Positions 1 through 9,082 of a stretch of DNA of 24,193 nt are shown piece by piece. The notes beneath the pieces were generated by a model, which saw only the letters and a program-made list of their open reading frames with translations, did no database searches and had not been told where the DNA came from. Within the stretch, counting starts at the first letter, position 1. The number at the start of each line of letters is the position of its first letter. Source of the DNA: an uncultured Actinomyces sp. (GTDB lineage Bacteria; Actinomycetota; Actinomycetes; Actinomycetales; Actinomycetaceae); NCBI GenBank assembly GCA_938022345.1, contig CALIEP010000196.1, positions 1-24,193 of the forward strand, in the 5' to 3' direction. Made by a program: the position numbers and the translations under genes.

Positions 1-1302
1 TCCCAGCACTGCAAAGAGTGCAAGAAGGGTCGAAACCTTCCACGTGCCCATCAGAACCAAGTACTCGGGGACGAAGCCCGAGAGGCCGGGAAGCGCAACC
101 GAGGCCAAGCCAGAGAAGAGCCACAGGCCAGCCAAGACGGGGCTCACGCGCTGCATACCGCCGTATTGGCGCATGTCTTGGGTTCCGCCTCGCCTTGACA
201 GCCAGCCGGACAGCAGGAACATCGCGGCGATTGAGACACCGTGGGCGACCATGTAGACCATGGCACCGGTCAGCGCGATCTGCGAGCCGATGAAAATACC
301 CAGAACCATGAAGCCAAAGTGCGAAACCGAGGTGTAGGAAACCAGGCGCATAATGTCGTTTTGGCCAATGGCAGCCAAACCGCCCCAGAGGATTGACAGG
401 ACAGCGAATCCGCAGATCCACCACTGCAGGCTTGCGGCTCCCAGCGGGAACAGACGCAGACACAGGGTGATCATGCCGAATGTACCGACCTTATCCAGGA
501 TGCCGACAAGCAGCACCGAAGTGCCCGGACGGGCATTTTCAGCGGTGTCAGGCAGCCAGGTGTGAAGGGGAACCATCGGAGCCTTGATCGCAAAGGCAAT
601 GAAGAAGGTCAAGAACAGGCCGATCTGGATTCCAACCGGAAGACCAACGGTTCCGGATGAGAGAGTGTAGATCATGAAGAGCGTGTCGCCACGGCGAGCA
701 GCAAGGGCCCAAATAGCTACCAAGCCACCGAGCATGACCAGACCGCCAGCCAGCGAGAAGAGCAAGAACTTCATTGCTGCACGCTGACGCGCCTTCTTTT
801 CACCAACTCCGTAACGACCGATCATCACGAAGAGCGGAACCAGCATTCCTTCGAATGCCAGGTAGAAGAGCAGGACATCGGAAGCGGCGAAGATCAATAC
901 CATGAAGGATTCCAAGAACAGAACCCAACCGAGGTAAGCACCCGTACGAGCCGGATCCTCGTCCTCATTCCATCCGGCCACAACGACCAGGGGAACCAAG
1001 GCGACGGCCAGAAGGATCATCACCAAGCCAAGAGCATTCACGGCCAGCGCCCAACTCAGGCCAATCTGAGGAATCCAGGAATAGGCCTCGGAAAGCTGGT
1101 AGGCGGAGGAACGCGACCAGTCGAATGCAAGCGCAGCGACGATGGCTACGACCAGCTCACACAACGAAAGAATGAGCGCGAAGGCACGCCCCGCTTGTCG
1201 CAGGGATGGAATCGCCAGAAGAAGCACAGCACCCAGTGCGGGAAGTGCAACAAGAATCGACAGCCACGGTAGTGGCGCGCTGAGCATTTGAGACATCTGC
1301 AT
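1..1302 (-). CDS. nuoM: NADH-quinone oxidoreductase subunit M (partial, C-terminus beyond the window)
   Basis: Antiporter-like proton-pumping subunit of complex I in the cytoplasmic membrane. I translated the full 434 visible codons and found no stop; the family is about 500 residues, so only the C-terminal tail is missing. Diagnostic stretches include the glutamate-bearing helix LLFYLAFEGMLVP, FAIKAPMVPLHTWLPD, the lysine helix LVGILDKVGTFGM, VSYTSVSHFGFMVLG and ALPGLSGFVPEYLVLMGTWK. It starts 14 bases after the nuoL stop. Two ATGs compete: 1302 (only 3 bases after AAGGA) and 1296 (9 bases after the same AAGGA), so the true protein may begin MSQ rather than MQM. Last visible gene of the nuo operon; nuoN would be expected next, off the left edge. 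Confidence 0.95.
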   Translation of the reverse strand, partial: MQMSQMLSAPLPWLSILVALPALGAVLLLAIPSLRQAGRAFALILSLCELVVAIVAALAFDWSRSSAYQLSEAYSWIPQIGLSWALAVNALGLVMILLAVALVPLVVVAGWNEDEDPARTGAYLGWVLFLESFMVLIFAASDVLLFYLAFEGMLVPLFVMIGRYGVGEKKARQRAAMKFLLFSLAGGLVMLGGLVAIWALAARRGDTLFMIYTLSSGTVGLPVGIQIGLFLTFFIAFAIKAPMVPLHTWLPDTAENARPGTSVLLVGILDKVGTFGMITLCLRLFPLGAASLQWWICGFAVLSILWGGLAAIGQNDIMRLVSYTSVSHFGFMVLGIFIGSQIALTGAMVYMVAHGVSIAAMFLLSGWLSRRGGTQDMRQYGGMQRVSPVLAGLWLFSGLASVALPGLSGFVPEYLVLMGTWKVSTLLALFAVLG

Positions 1303-1316
1303 AGATCCTTACTTCC

Positions 1317-3293
1317 TCACAGCGAAAATGCCAGGACAGCGGCAAGGGCACACACGACCCCGCCAAGAATGTAAGAGGCGTAGGTACGCACGCGACCGGA
1401 CTGGGTGAATCCAACCGCTCGGCCAGTACCGGTGGATGCCGCTTCAACCAAGTGGACAACACCGTCGATTGCCTTGTTATCACCAAGGGTGGCGGTATTC
1501 ACCAGGGCGATACCAGGGGTCATGAAGAGCGCTTCATTAACGGTGTCTTGGTACAGGTCAACGCGAGCAGCACGCGTGAGCGCATTGCCTGCCGGGATAG
1601 CGGTGGGAACCTCACGGCGACCGTACATGACCCAGGCAATTCCCGCGCCGGCAAGTACCAGAAGCAAAGTGACAATCTGGATGGCAATCTCAGGAGCAAC
1701 CGGGTGAGCGTGCTCAGCAACACCGAGCGAAGGCTCAAGCCAGGTCGTGAAGACATCACCAATTGATAGGAGGCCACCAACCACTGCGGCGCAGATCGCC
1801 AAGATCACCATCGGGATAGTCATCAGCGGACCCGACTCGTGCGGGTGGACACCATTGCCTTCGGCTTCGGTGGTCCAACGAGCAGTGCCGTGGAAGGTCA
1901 TGAAGAACAGTCGCGACATGTAGAAGGCGGTAATGCCAGCGCCAACCATGGTGACGATACCGAAGACCCAACCTGCCCAGACGGCCTCGTGACCGGCGAA
2001 GGAGGTCGCACCGAATGCTGCTTCGATGATCTTGTCCTTGGAGAAGAATCCCGAGAAGGGGGGAATACCAAGGATTGCCAACCAGCCGCAGGCGAAGGTC
2101 AGCCAAGTGACCTTCATGGCGGTGCGCAGGGCACCAAAGCGACGCATATTGACCTGGTCATTCATTCCGTGCATGACGGAACCTGCACCAAGGAACATGA
2201 GCGCCTTGAAGAAACCGTGAGTGAAGAGGTGGAAAATCGCGAAGACCCAACCGATGGGTCCAAGACCTGCCCCCAGCATCATGTAACCGATCTGGCTCAT
2301 GGTCGAGGCTGCAAGAACCTTCTTCATATCATCCTTGGCGCAACCAACAATCGCGCCAAAGAGCAGCGTGATCGCACCGACGATGACAACCGCGGTAGCC
2401 GCGATCGGCGATGCCTGGAAGATCGCACCCGAACGAACAATCAAGTAGACACCGGCGGTGACCATCGTCGCCGCGTGGATAAGCGCGGACACCGGGGTCG
2501 GACCGGCCATTGCGTCACCCAACCAAGCCTGCAGGGGGAACTGCGCCGACTTACCGCAAGCGCCCACCAGCAGGAAGAAACCAATGATGGTTGCTTGAAC
2601 GGGAGAAACCGTGGCGGCCGCTGCGTTCACTTCCTCGATGTTGACGGTCGAGAAGTTAGCGACCATCGCCATCATCGCAATGAGCAGGCCCATGTCACCG
2701 ACGCGGTTCATCACGAATGCCTTCTTCGCAGCAACCGCATTGGCGGGAACGTAGTTCCAGAAACCGATGAGCAGGTACGAGGCCAAGCCCACGCCTTCCC
2801 ATCCGACGAAGAGACCCGCGTAGGAGTCTGCAAGCACAAGGATGAGCATGGCGGCGATGAAGAGGTTGAGGTAGGCGAAGAAACGGCGACGCGCATCGTC
2901 ATGAGCCATGTAGGCGATGGCGTAGACGTGGATAAGCGAACCGACGAAGGTGACCAGCATGACGAAGGTCATCGACAGAGGATCGATCATCAAGCCGAAG
3001 TTCACCGAGAACTCGCCCGCGGGAATCCACGAGAAAAGTGGGAGTTCAAAGCGGCGTGTATCGGGGGCTGCGGAGAGCATGGCGATAATGACGCCAAGTC
3101 CGACAGCGAAGGATGCCCACGATGCCAGAGTTGCCAGGAGATGGCCCCAGCGATCACAGCGGCGTCCACATACAAGGAGAAGCGCACTGGAAACGGCGGG
3201 GATCGCAATCATCAGCCATGCCAAGGAAATGATTCCCGTGGGCTGGCCAGGAGCTGCGACCTGTGCCGCGGCGGCGAAAAGTGTCAATGTCAT
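1317..3293 (-). CDS. nuoL: NADH-quinone oxidoreductase subunit L
   Basis: Largest membrane-arm subunit of complex I (658 residues), an Mrp-antiporter-like proton channel whose C-terminal amphipathic helix normally braces the membrane arm. Visible marks: FVGWEGVGLASYLLIGFW (Glu166 in the conserved channel helix), KKAFVMNRVGD (190-200), GKSAQFPLQAWLGDAMAG (Lys248) and TPVSALIHAATMVTAG. It is hydrophobic throughout with many predicted membrane helices. The ATG at 3293 follows GAGGAG by 9 bases and lies 13 bases after the nuoK stop. Stop TGA. It is co-transcribed with the rest of the nuo genes. A long antisense reading frame across it is a shadow. Confidence 0.98.
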   Translation of the reverse strand: MTLTLFAAAAQVAAPGQPTGIISLAWLMIAIPAVSSALLLVCGRRCDRWGHLLATLASWASFAVGLGVIIAMLSAAPDTRRFELPLFSWIPAGEFSVNFGLMIDPLSMTFVMLVTFVGSLIHVYAIAYMAHDDARRRFFAYLNLFIAAMLILVLADSYAGLFVGWEGVGLASYLLIGFWNYVPANAVAAKKAFVMNRVGDMGLLIAMMAMVANFSTVNIEEVNAAAATVSPVQATIIGFFLLVGACGKSAQFPLQAWLGDAMAGPTPVSALIHAATMVTAGVYLIVRSGAIFQASPIAATAVVIVGAITLLFGAIVGCAKDDMKKVLAASTMSQIGYMMLGAGLGPIGWVFAIFHLFTHGFFKALMFLGAGSVMHGMNDQVNMRRFGALRTAMKVTWLTFACGWLAILGIPPFSGFFSKDKIIEAAFGATSFAGHEAVWAGWVFGIVTMVGAGITAFYMSRLFFMTFHGTARWTTEAEGNGVHPHESGPLMTIPMVILAICAAVVGGLLSIGDVFTTWLEPSLGVAEHAHPVAPEIAIQIVTLLLVLAGAGIAWVMYGRREVPTAIPAGNALTRAARVDLYQDTVNEALFMTPGIALVNTATLGDNKAIDGVVHLVEAASTGTGRAVGFTQSGRVRTYASYILGGVVCALAAVLAFSL

Positions 3294-3306
3294 TCCGGCT
3301 TACTCC

Positions 3307-3606
3307 TCAGTTCTTCAGCAGATCGAGGTCGTCAACGTTTGTAGTGACGCGTGACTTAAAGATGGACACGACGATTGCCAGGCCGACAACAACTTCCGCG
3401 GCAGCAACGACCATGACGAAGAAGGCCATGATTTCGCCGCTAACATTTCCGTGGATTCGTGCGAAGGTCACGAAGGCAAGGTTGGCGGAGTTGAGCATGA
3501 GCTCGACTCCCATGAGGGAGATCACCGCACTGCGACGGACCAGAACGATGGCTGCTCCGATTGCGAAGAGGATCCCCGAGAGCACCAAGTAGGCTGCAAG
3601 GCTCAT
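3307..3606 (-). CDS. nuoK: NADH-quinone oxidoreductase subunit K
   Basis: Small three-helix membrane subunit of complex I (99 residues, the usual family length). The two buried glutamates needed for proton transfer in characterised homologues are both present: Glu35 in LMGVELMLNSANLAF and Glu71 in VVAAAEVVVGLAIVV, matching E. coli NuoK Glu36 and Glu72. The ATG overlaps the nuoJ TGA by 4 bases (ATGA), and AAGGAAG lies just upstream inside nuoJ, so translation is probably coupled. Nothing unusual. Confidence 0.98.
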   Translation of the reverse strand: MSLAAYLVLSGILFAIGAAIVLVRRSAVISLMGVELMLNSANLAFVTFARIHGNVSGEIMAFFVMVVAAAEVVVGLAIVVSIFKSRVTTNVDDLDLLKN

Positions 3607-4550
3607 TCTTCTTCCTTCCCTTCATCAGCGGTCTGGGGAGCCTGCGGCTGCTTCAGACCAGTGGGAGCTGCGGCACCCGGCATACCCCATGCCTGAGAAC
3701 GCTCGCGAGTGCTGGGGTGAGCCGGATCAAAGATCGTGTGGTCAAGGGAGCCGCCCTTGGCCAATGCCAGCGACTGTGCAACCTCAGGCTCAACCTGACC
3801 AACAACGCGATCCAAGCCACGTACACGCAGAACCCGGGGAACCGAGGCTTCGACAGGGTCGTGGGTTTCACCCGAAAGTGCGGGAACATCGACCGCGTTG
3901 GAGTGGGCGTACACGCCGGGGGCAGGGAGCTGTCCAATTCGACGCCCCGAGGCCTTGAAGGCGCGCATCTTCGCTTCTGCGGTCGTGCGCTGAGTGAGGA
4001 CCGGACCAAGCTGATCGGAGTGGGTGAGAAGCATCGCGCCGATTGCTGCGGTAATCAACATAATTCCCGCAAGTTCCATTGAGAACCAGTAGCGCGAGAA
4101 CAGCGTTGCCGCCAAGTCGGTGATCGGTGCGTTTGAGTAGGGATCGTCGCTGAGCGAGGCCGAGCTTCCCGCGGTGCGCGAGCGAGCAATTGCGCCGATG
4201 AGGATCACGCCCAGACCAAGGGCCATCAGCACCGAGGTCACGATGCGTCCACGCGATTGACGCGCGTAGTTATCAGAGGCACTCAAGCCGATCATCATGA
4301 TGACGAAGAGGAAGAGGACCATGATTGCGCCGGTGTAGACGACAACTTGGACCGTGCCCAAGAATGCTGCCCCGTGCATGAGGTACAAGATCGCAAGGCC
4401 GAGCATGACTCCAACCATGCAGATCGCACAGTAAACGGCCTTCTTGAAGAAGAGGACGCCCAGGGCGCATGCGACCATGAAGACCGCCACGCAGCCAAAG
4501 AGGATCGCCTCCCCCGTTGATGCCATTTCAGGCCAATTCATTAAGGTCAT
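3603..4550 (-). CDS. nuoJ: NADH-quinone oxidoreductase subunit J with long C-terminal tail
   Basis: Membrane subunit of complex I. The first ~185 residues carry five predicted membrane helices with the family's VQVVVYTGAIMVLFLFVIMM core (the helix with a functional pi-bulge in known structures). The remaining ~125 residues are hydrophilic and proline/alanine-rich, with RRIGQLPAPGVYAHSNAVD near residue 210. This tail is typical of actinobacterial NuoJ and absent from the short enterobacterial form; its role is not established. At 315 residues it is long even so. Start ATG 4550 overlaps the nuoI TGA by 4 bases; GAGGAGG lies 10 bases upstream. Stop TGA overlaps the nuoK start. Confidence 0.97.
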   Translation of the reverse strand: MTLMNWPEMASTGEAILFGCVAVFMVACALGVLFFKKAVYCAICMVGVMLGLAILYLMHGAAFLGTVQVVVYTGAIMVLFLFVIMMIGLSASDNYARQSRGRIVTSVLMALGLGVILIGAIARSRTAGSSASLSDDPYSNAPITDLAATLFSRYWFSMELAGIMLITAAIGAMLLTHSDQLGPVLTQRTTAEAKMRAFKASGRRIGQLPAPGVYAHSNAVDVPALSGETHDPVEASVPRVLRVRGLDRVVGQVEPEVAQSLALAKGGSLDHTIFDPAHPSTRERSQAWGMPGAAAPTGLKQPQAPQTADEGKEEE

Positions 4551-5206
4551 GCCTGACGCGCCTCCTCATTGACGGGACGGGCAGTTGCAAGGGAGGGATC
4601 ATCTGGACGATGCTCGCGTACCCAATCAATCTGAGTTTGTGTGGGGCCCTGTACCGCGCCACGGTAGTAGTCACCATCGCTCAAGCCTTCCACCTGCGGG
4701 TGAGGAGGCTGAAGCATTCCCTCTGAGAGCGGAACCAGAAGCTGGTCCTTCTCATAGATGTCATCAATGCGGCGGTACTCGGCAAGCTCGAAATCGTGAC
4801 CCATGGTCAGGGCGCGAGTCGGACAGGCCTCGATGCAGAATCCGCAGAAAATGCAGCGTAGGTAGTTGATCTGGTAGACGCGACCGTAGCGCTCACCGGG
4901 GCTGTACTGTTCCTCGGGAGTGTTCGATGCGGCCTCGACGTAGATGGCGTCCGCGGGGCACGCCCACGCACAAAGTTCACAACCCACGCACTTTTCCAAG
5001 CCATCCGCGTAGCGGTTGAGCTGGTGACGTCCATGGAAACGAGGCTCGACGAAGGGTCCCTCGAAGGGGTACTGCTCGGTCACGGTCGGGCGGAAGAAGG
5101 AGGACAGGGTCACTCCATAGCCCGCGAAAGGAGCGAAGAACTGACCGATCGGCCCCTTCGGATCCTGCTCGTAACGCAGATTCTGGCTGTCGTTCTGATC
5201 AGTCAT
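4547..5206 (-). CDS. nuoI: NADH-quinone oxidoreductase subunit I (two [4Fe-4S] ferredoxin domain)
   Basis: Peripheral-arm subunit of complex I (219 residues) carrying clusters N6a and N6b, which pass electrons from NuoG towards NuoB. Two complete ferredoxin motifs are visible: CVGCELCAWACP (Cys73, 76, 79, 83) and CIFCGFCIEACP (Cys118, 121, 124, 128). The open frame continues upstream to 5368, but that part lies inside nuoH and is basic and unlike NuoI. I chose ATG 5206 (MTDQND) because GGAGG sits 6 bases upstream and it overlaps the nuoH TGA by 8 bases, the operon's usual coupling style. Stop TGA. Confidence 0.97.
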   Translation of the reverse strand: MTDQNDSQNLRYEQDPKGPIGQFFAPFAGYGVTLSSFFRPTVTEQYPFEGPFVEPRFHGRHQLNRYADGLEKCVGCELCAWACPADAIYVEAASNTPEEQYSPGERYGRVYQINYLRCIFCGFCIEACPTRALTMGHDFELAEYRRIDDIYEKDQLLVPLSEGMLQPPHPQVEGLSDGDYYRGAVQGPTQTQIDWVREHRPDDPSLATARPVNEEARQA

Positions 5207-6521
5207 TCGTCTCCTCCAATGCGGCAGCAGTGACCACGCGGTTTGCGCGCGGCGAGGGCGGTAGCTGTTGTCCCGGAAGCGGAGGTACCGGGAAGCCATC
5301 CGCCATGGGATCAAAGTTCGCCAAGCGTTCTTGCTTCTCAGCTTGTGCAAGGGCTTCCTTTCGCGCATCGCGCGAATCGGCGAACCACATGACGATCAAT
5401 GCAATAACGAAGATTCCAGCAACGCCACCGATCAGCTGCGGCAGGGTCAAAGACACCCACTGGGTGATTGCCCGAATAATGGCAACCATGACCAGCCAGG
5501 CCAACGAGATCGGGATCAGTCGCTTCCAGCCCAGCTGCATGAACTGGTCGTAACGGAAACGCAGCAGGGTGCTTCGTGTCCAGATCATGAGAAGCATGAA
5601 GAACCACATCTTGAGGAAGAACCACAGGATTCCGAACCAGCCGCCATTGAGGAACTCAATGTGCGAGAGGGGCCAGGGAGCGTGCCAGCCGCCGAAGAAC
5701 ATGGTCGTCGCTACCGCTGAAACGTTGAACATGTTGACGTATTCAGACAGGTAGAACCAACCGAATTTCATCGAGGAGTACTCGGTCATGTGACCGGCGA
5801 CCAGCTCACCTTCGGCCTCGGGGAGGTCGAAGGGAAGACGGTTGACTTCACCGACCATGGAGATCAGGTAGATCACGAAGGCGGGTGCCAGGGGCAGGAA
5901 CCACCAGGTCTGCGCCTGCGAGGCCACGATCTGCGAGGTCGACATCGATCCGGCCATCAAGAAGACCGCAACCAGGGACATTCCCATGGAAAGCTCGTAG
6001 GAGATCACCTGTGCCGAGGAACGAACCGCGCCGTAGAGCGGAAGCGTCGAGGACGCGGACCAACCACCCAGCACAATGCCGTACAGTCCCAGCGAAGAAA
6101 TTGCCAGAACATACAGGGCCGCGACCGGCATATCCGCCAGCTGCAACGGTGTGGAGTGCCCGAAGATCGAAACATTCGGTCCCATGGGGATCACGGCGAA
6201 GATCGAGAACGCTGCAAATGCCGAGATCGAGGGCGCAAGCAGATAAATGAACTTATCGGCCTTACGCGTCCACATGTCTTCCTTGAAGAGCAGCTTCACG
6301 GCGTCGGCGATTGCTTGGAACAAGCCGAAGGGACCGGCAACATTCGGGCCGGGCCTGGTCTGCATACGTCCGATCGTTCGACGTTCAACCCACAGGGCAA
6401 GCAGAACGTTGAGAATCAGGAAAACGATGATGAAAACGGCCTTGAGGACTGTCAACCACCAGGTTTCCTGCGTAAAGTCCGCAGCGGTGTACGTGGGAAC
6501 ATCCAGGGGGATCAGGTTCAT
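5199..6521 (-). CDS. nuoH: NADH-quinone oxidoreductase subunit H
   Basis: Membrane subunit at the junction with the peripheral arm; it forms much of the quinone chamber. It shows ERRTIGRMQTRPGPN, the loop VGEVNRLPFDLPEAEGELVA with its conserved acidic residues, and HMTEYSSMKFGWFYLSEY. The tail after about residue 385 is hydrophilic and proline-rich, as in other actinobacteria. ATG 6521 (MNLIPLDVP) was chosen over the upstream open-frame start at 6605 because GGAGG lies closely upstream and the ATG overlaps the nuoG TGA by 4 bases. Length 440 residues. Stop TGA. Confidence 0.97.
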   Translation of the reverse strand: MNLIPLDVPTYTAADFTQETWWLTVLKAVFIIVFLILNVLLALWVERRTIGRMQTRPGPNVAGPFGLFQAIADAVKLLFKEDMWTRKADKFIYLLAPSISAFAAFSIFAVIPMGPNVSIFGHSTPLQLADMPVAALYVLAISSLGLYGIVLGGWSASSTLPLYGAVRSSAQVISYELSMGMSLVAVFLMAGSMSTSQIVASQAQTWWFLPLAPAFVIYLISMVGEVNRLPFDLPEAEGELVAGHMTEYSSMKFGWFYLSEYVNMFNVSAVATTMFFGGWHAPWPLSHIEFLNGGWFGILWFFLKMWFFMLLMIWTRSTLLRFRYDQFMQLGWKRLIPISLAWLVMVAIIRAITQWVSLTLPQLIGGVAGIFVIALIVMWFADSRDARKEALAQAEKQERLANFDPMADGFPVPPLPGQQLPPSPRANRVVTAAALEETND

Positions 6522-9082
6522 CGGGCCACCTCCCCCTTTGCGCTCAAGGTGACAGAAGAACCGAAGTTCCCCAATGATTCGTGGACGATAGATCCCTGGG
6601 AGCACTCGGGCACCCAGACAACCCCGTCGGGAAGATCAGCAAATTGCAGGGGAAGCGTAATGCTTCCGCGCTGGGTACTGAGCGTGAGTTCCTCGCCCTC
6701 GTCAATGCCGAGGCCCGCAACAGTTGCGCGCGAGGCAAAGACGACTGGACGGCGTGCGCTTCCCGCCAGCATGGTTGCGCCGTCTTGCAGACGACCTGCG
6801 TCGAGCATCGGCTTGTGGGTGGCAAGAAGTGCCTCGCCTTGACCGACCTCAACCAATTCCGAGGCCGTCGCCGGAACGAATTCTTCACGCTGACCGTTCC
6901 ACTGCATGAGCGGATTCACCTGGTCGTACAGACCCACGAGGTCGTGCAGACCAAGATCCACGCCAAACTCACTGGCGAGCGCATCGAAGACCAGTCGATC
7001 GGTCTGTGAACGTGAGGCGATGGCTTGGCCGAAGGGACGCAGGCGGCCTTCCCAGTTGATGAAGGTTCCGTTCTTTTCCAGCGGAGGTGCGACCGGCAAG
7101 ATCACATCTGCACGATCGGTCACCTCACTGCGACGAACCTCAAGGCTCACCAAGAAATCAACCTGGTCAAGCGCCTTTCGCGCGCCAGCCGGATCATCGA
7201 AGTCACGAAGGTCAACGCCGCCGACAACCAGTGCCTTAACGCGACCATCAGCTGCAGCTTCCAGCATCTGCGTGGCATCAAGACCGCGCTGAGCGGGAAT
7301 CTCTCCCCATGCCAAAGACTCGCGAGCCTCTTGAGAGGCAAGCGCACGGCCGAAAGGCAGAAGACCGGGAAGAAGACCGGCTTCCACTCCACCGCGCTCA
7401 CCGGCGCGGCGGGGGACCCACTGAATACGACAGTGAGTGCGCTCTGCCAGTCGGACAACTTCACTGAGCAGACCCGGAGTACGGCTTGCGCGCTCGCCAA
7501 CCAGGATTACCCCCCCGTCAAGACGCGAGGCGAGATCAGCGAACTCACCACCCTCACGGATCTCAGCGGCAACCTCGACCTCGGTTCCGGGAGCGCAACG
7601 GAGCAGCTCTCCAGAAAGCTTGGCGAGGCCTCGGGAAGTCATGGGAGCCAAAGAAGCAACGCGGAGCTTGCCCTTGCGGGTAGCCTTGCGCATCCGCAGG
7701 AAGATCGCGCCACACTCATCCTCGGGCTCGAGTCCAACCAGGAGGACCTGGCCGGCGCTCTCAAGCTGCGAGTAGGTGACGCCCAATCCACTACCTGCCA
7801 CGTGGGCGGCAAGGAATGAACGCTCTTCTTCGCTATGACTGCGAGAACGCATATCGATGGAGTCGGATCCAACAACCGAACGCGCGAACTTCGACCATGC
7901 CCAAGCATCTTCGAAGCTCAGGCGGCCACCTGGAAGGAAACCAACCTGGTCACCGGAAAGGCCGGCAAGCGCGCGGTGGACACGGTCCAAGGCATCCGAC
8001 CACGAGGTCGGAACAAGCTGGCCGTTTTCGCGAACGAAAGGAGTGTTGAGGCGCTGGACACCCGACCACTTAAATGCGAAGCGATCCTTGTCAGTGATCC
8101 ACTCTTCGTTGACCTCGGGATCATTTCCAGCCAGACGGCGCAGAACTTCGCCGCGGCGAATATCCACGCGGATCGCACTACCGGAAGCATCGTGCTCGGT
8201 TACCGAAGCGGTAGATACCAAGTCGAAGGGGCGTGCGCGGAAGCGGTAATCATTCGAGGTCAGAGCGCCAACCGGGCAGATCTGAATGATATTGCCCTAG
8301 AAGTACGAGGCGAATGCGCGACCCGAAACATCACGATCATTGGGGGCAAGATCGCCTTCATTGAGGGAGCCGATAATGCCTTCTTGACCGTAAGGCCCCG
8401 AAATACCCGCCTTGACATTGTCCTTTTCCTGCGGGTTGAAGTAATCCAAGACCGCGGTATCAAAGGAGCCAACCTGCTCACCCATGAAGTGATGGTGCTC
8501 GGTCGGCGCGGTGCCACCGCCTCGTCCCTGAAGATCAAGGAAGGGGTCGCCCGCAATTTCCTTACCGAAGCGCACGCAGCGCTGGCACAGGATGCAACGC
8601 TCGCGGTCCAGCAGAATCTGCGAGGTGAGCTTCAAAGGCTTGCGATACGTGCGCTTTGCATCGATGAAGCGCGAGCTCTCGCGGCCTTCGCTCATTGCTT
8701 GGTTCTGCAGGGGGCATTCGCCGCCCTTGTCGCAGATTGGGCAATCCAGAGGGTGGTTGATCAGCAGGAATTCCATCACCCCTTCCTGGGCGCGACGGGC
8801 AACCTCGGAGGTGTGCTGAGTCTTGACCACCATGCCGGGGGTGACAGTCTGAGCACATGAAGGCTGAGGCTTGGGCATGAAACGCAGCTCGCCGGTGTTA
8901 CGATCGGGCATTCCGACCTCAACAAGACACTGACGGCATGCGGCGACGGGCTCAAGTAGCGGGTGATCACAGAACCGCGGGATACGGATTCCGGCCTTCT
9001 CGGCCGCGCGGATCACCAGGGTGCCTGCGGGAACGTCCAATTCGACGTCGTCGATTGTGACCTTTACTAGGTTCTCGCTCAT
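6518..9082 (-). pseudogene. nuoG: NADH-quinone oxidoreductase subunit G, interrupted by an in-frame TAG
   Basis: Large iron-sulfur subunit of complex I, 854 codons with a TAG at codon 262. The reading frame is the same on both sides (FASYF-stop-GNIIQICPVGAL), so this is a pure nonsense change, probably of the usual Ser. Ligands visible: N1b Cys38, 49, 52, 76; N5 His110, Cys114, 117, 123; N4 Cys163, 166, 169, with the fourth ligand Cys269 beyond the stop. The four N7 cysteines of many bacterial NuoG proteins are replaced by Thr295, Asp298, Ser302 and Thr330. About 50 extra residues (roughly 190-255) separate the N4 halves. The rest is a degenerate molybdopterin-oxidoreductase-like domain. ATG 9082 follows GGAGG by 6 bases and overlaps nuoF by 4. 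The conservation downstream of the stop argues against long-standing decay. It may be intact in the cell if the TAG is an artefact. Confidence 0.9.
8297..8299 (-). other. In-frame TAG within nuoG (codon 262)
   Basis: TTC-TAG-GGC lies in frame with conserved NuoG sequence on both sides. Family members usually have serine here (ASYFSGN). TCG to TAG would be a single C-to-A change on the coding strand. Confidence 0.9.

Noticed and set aside
1839..3344. Open frame of 501 codons on the plus strand opposite nuoL
   Set aside because: The protein is very rich in Asp, Glu, Arg, His and Gly without domains, the usual antisense shadow of a hydrophobic membrane gene; nuoL is unmistakable on the other strand.
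6320..6360. Loss of the usual Arg in the NuoH GPNRVGP block (here GPNVAGP)
   Set aside because: Valine is also found at this place in mitochondrial ND1, so it is within normal variation.
5790..6842. Open frame of 350 codons opposite nuoH and the end of nuoG
   Set aside because: It spans two real genes, has charged low-information composition and no family resemblance.
8222..8296. Frameshift as the cause of the split nuoG
   Set aside because: The frame is the same before and after the stop, and translation through it gives the expected SYF-x-GNIIQICPVGAL; no indel is needed.
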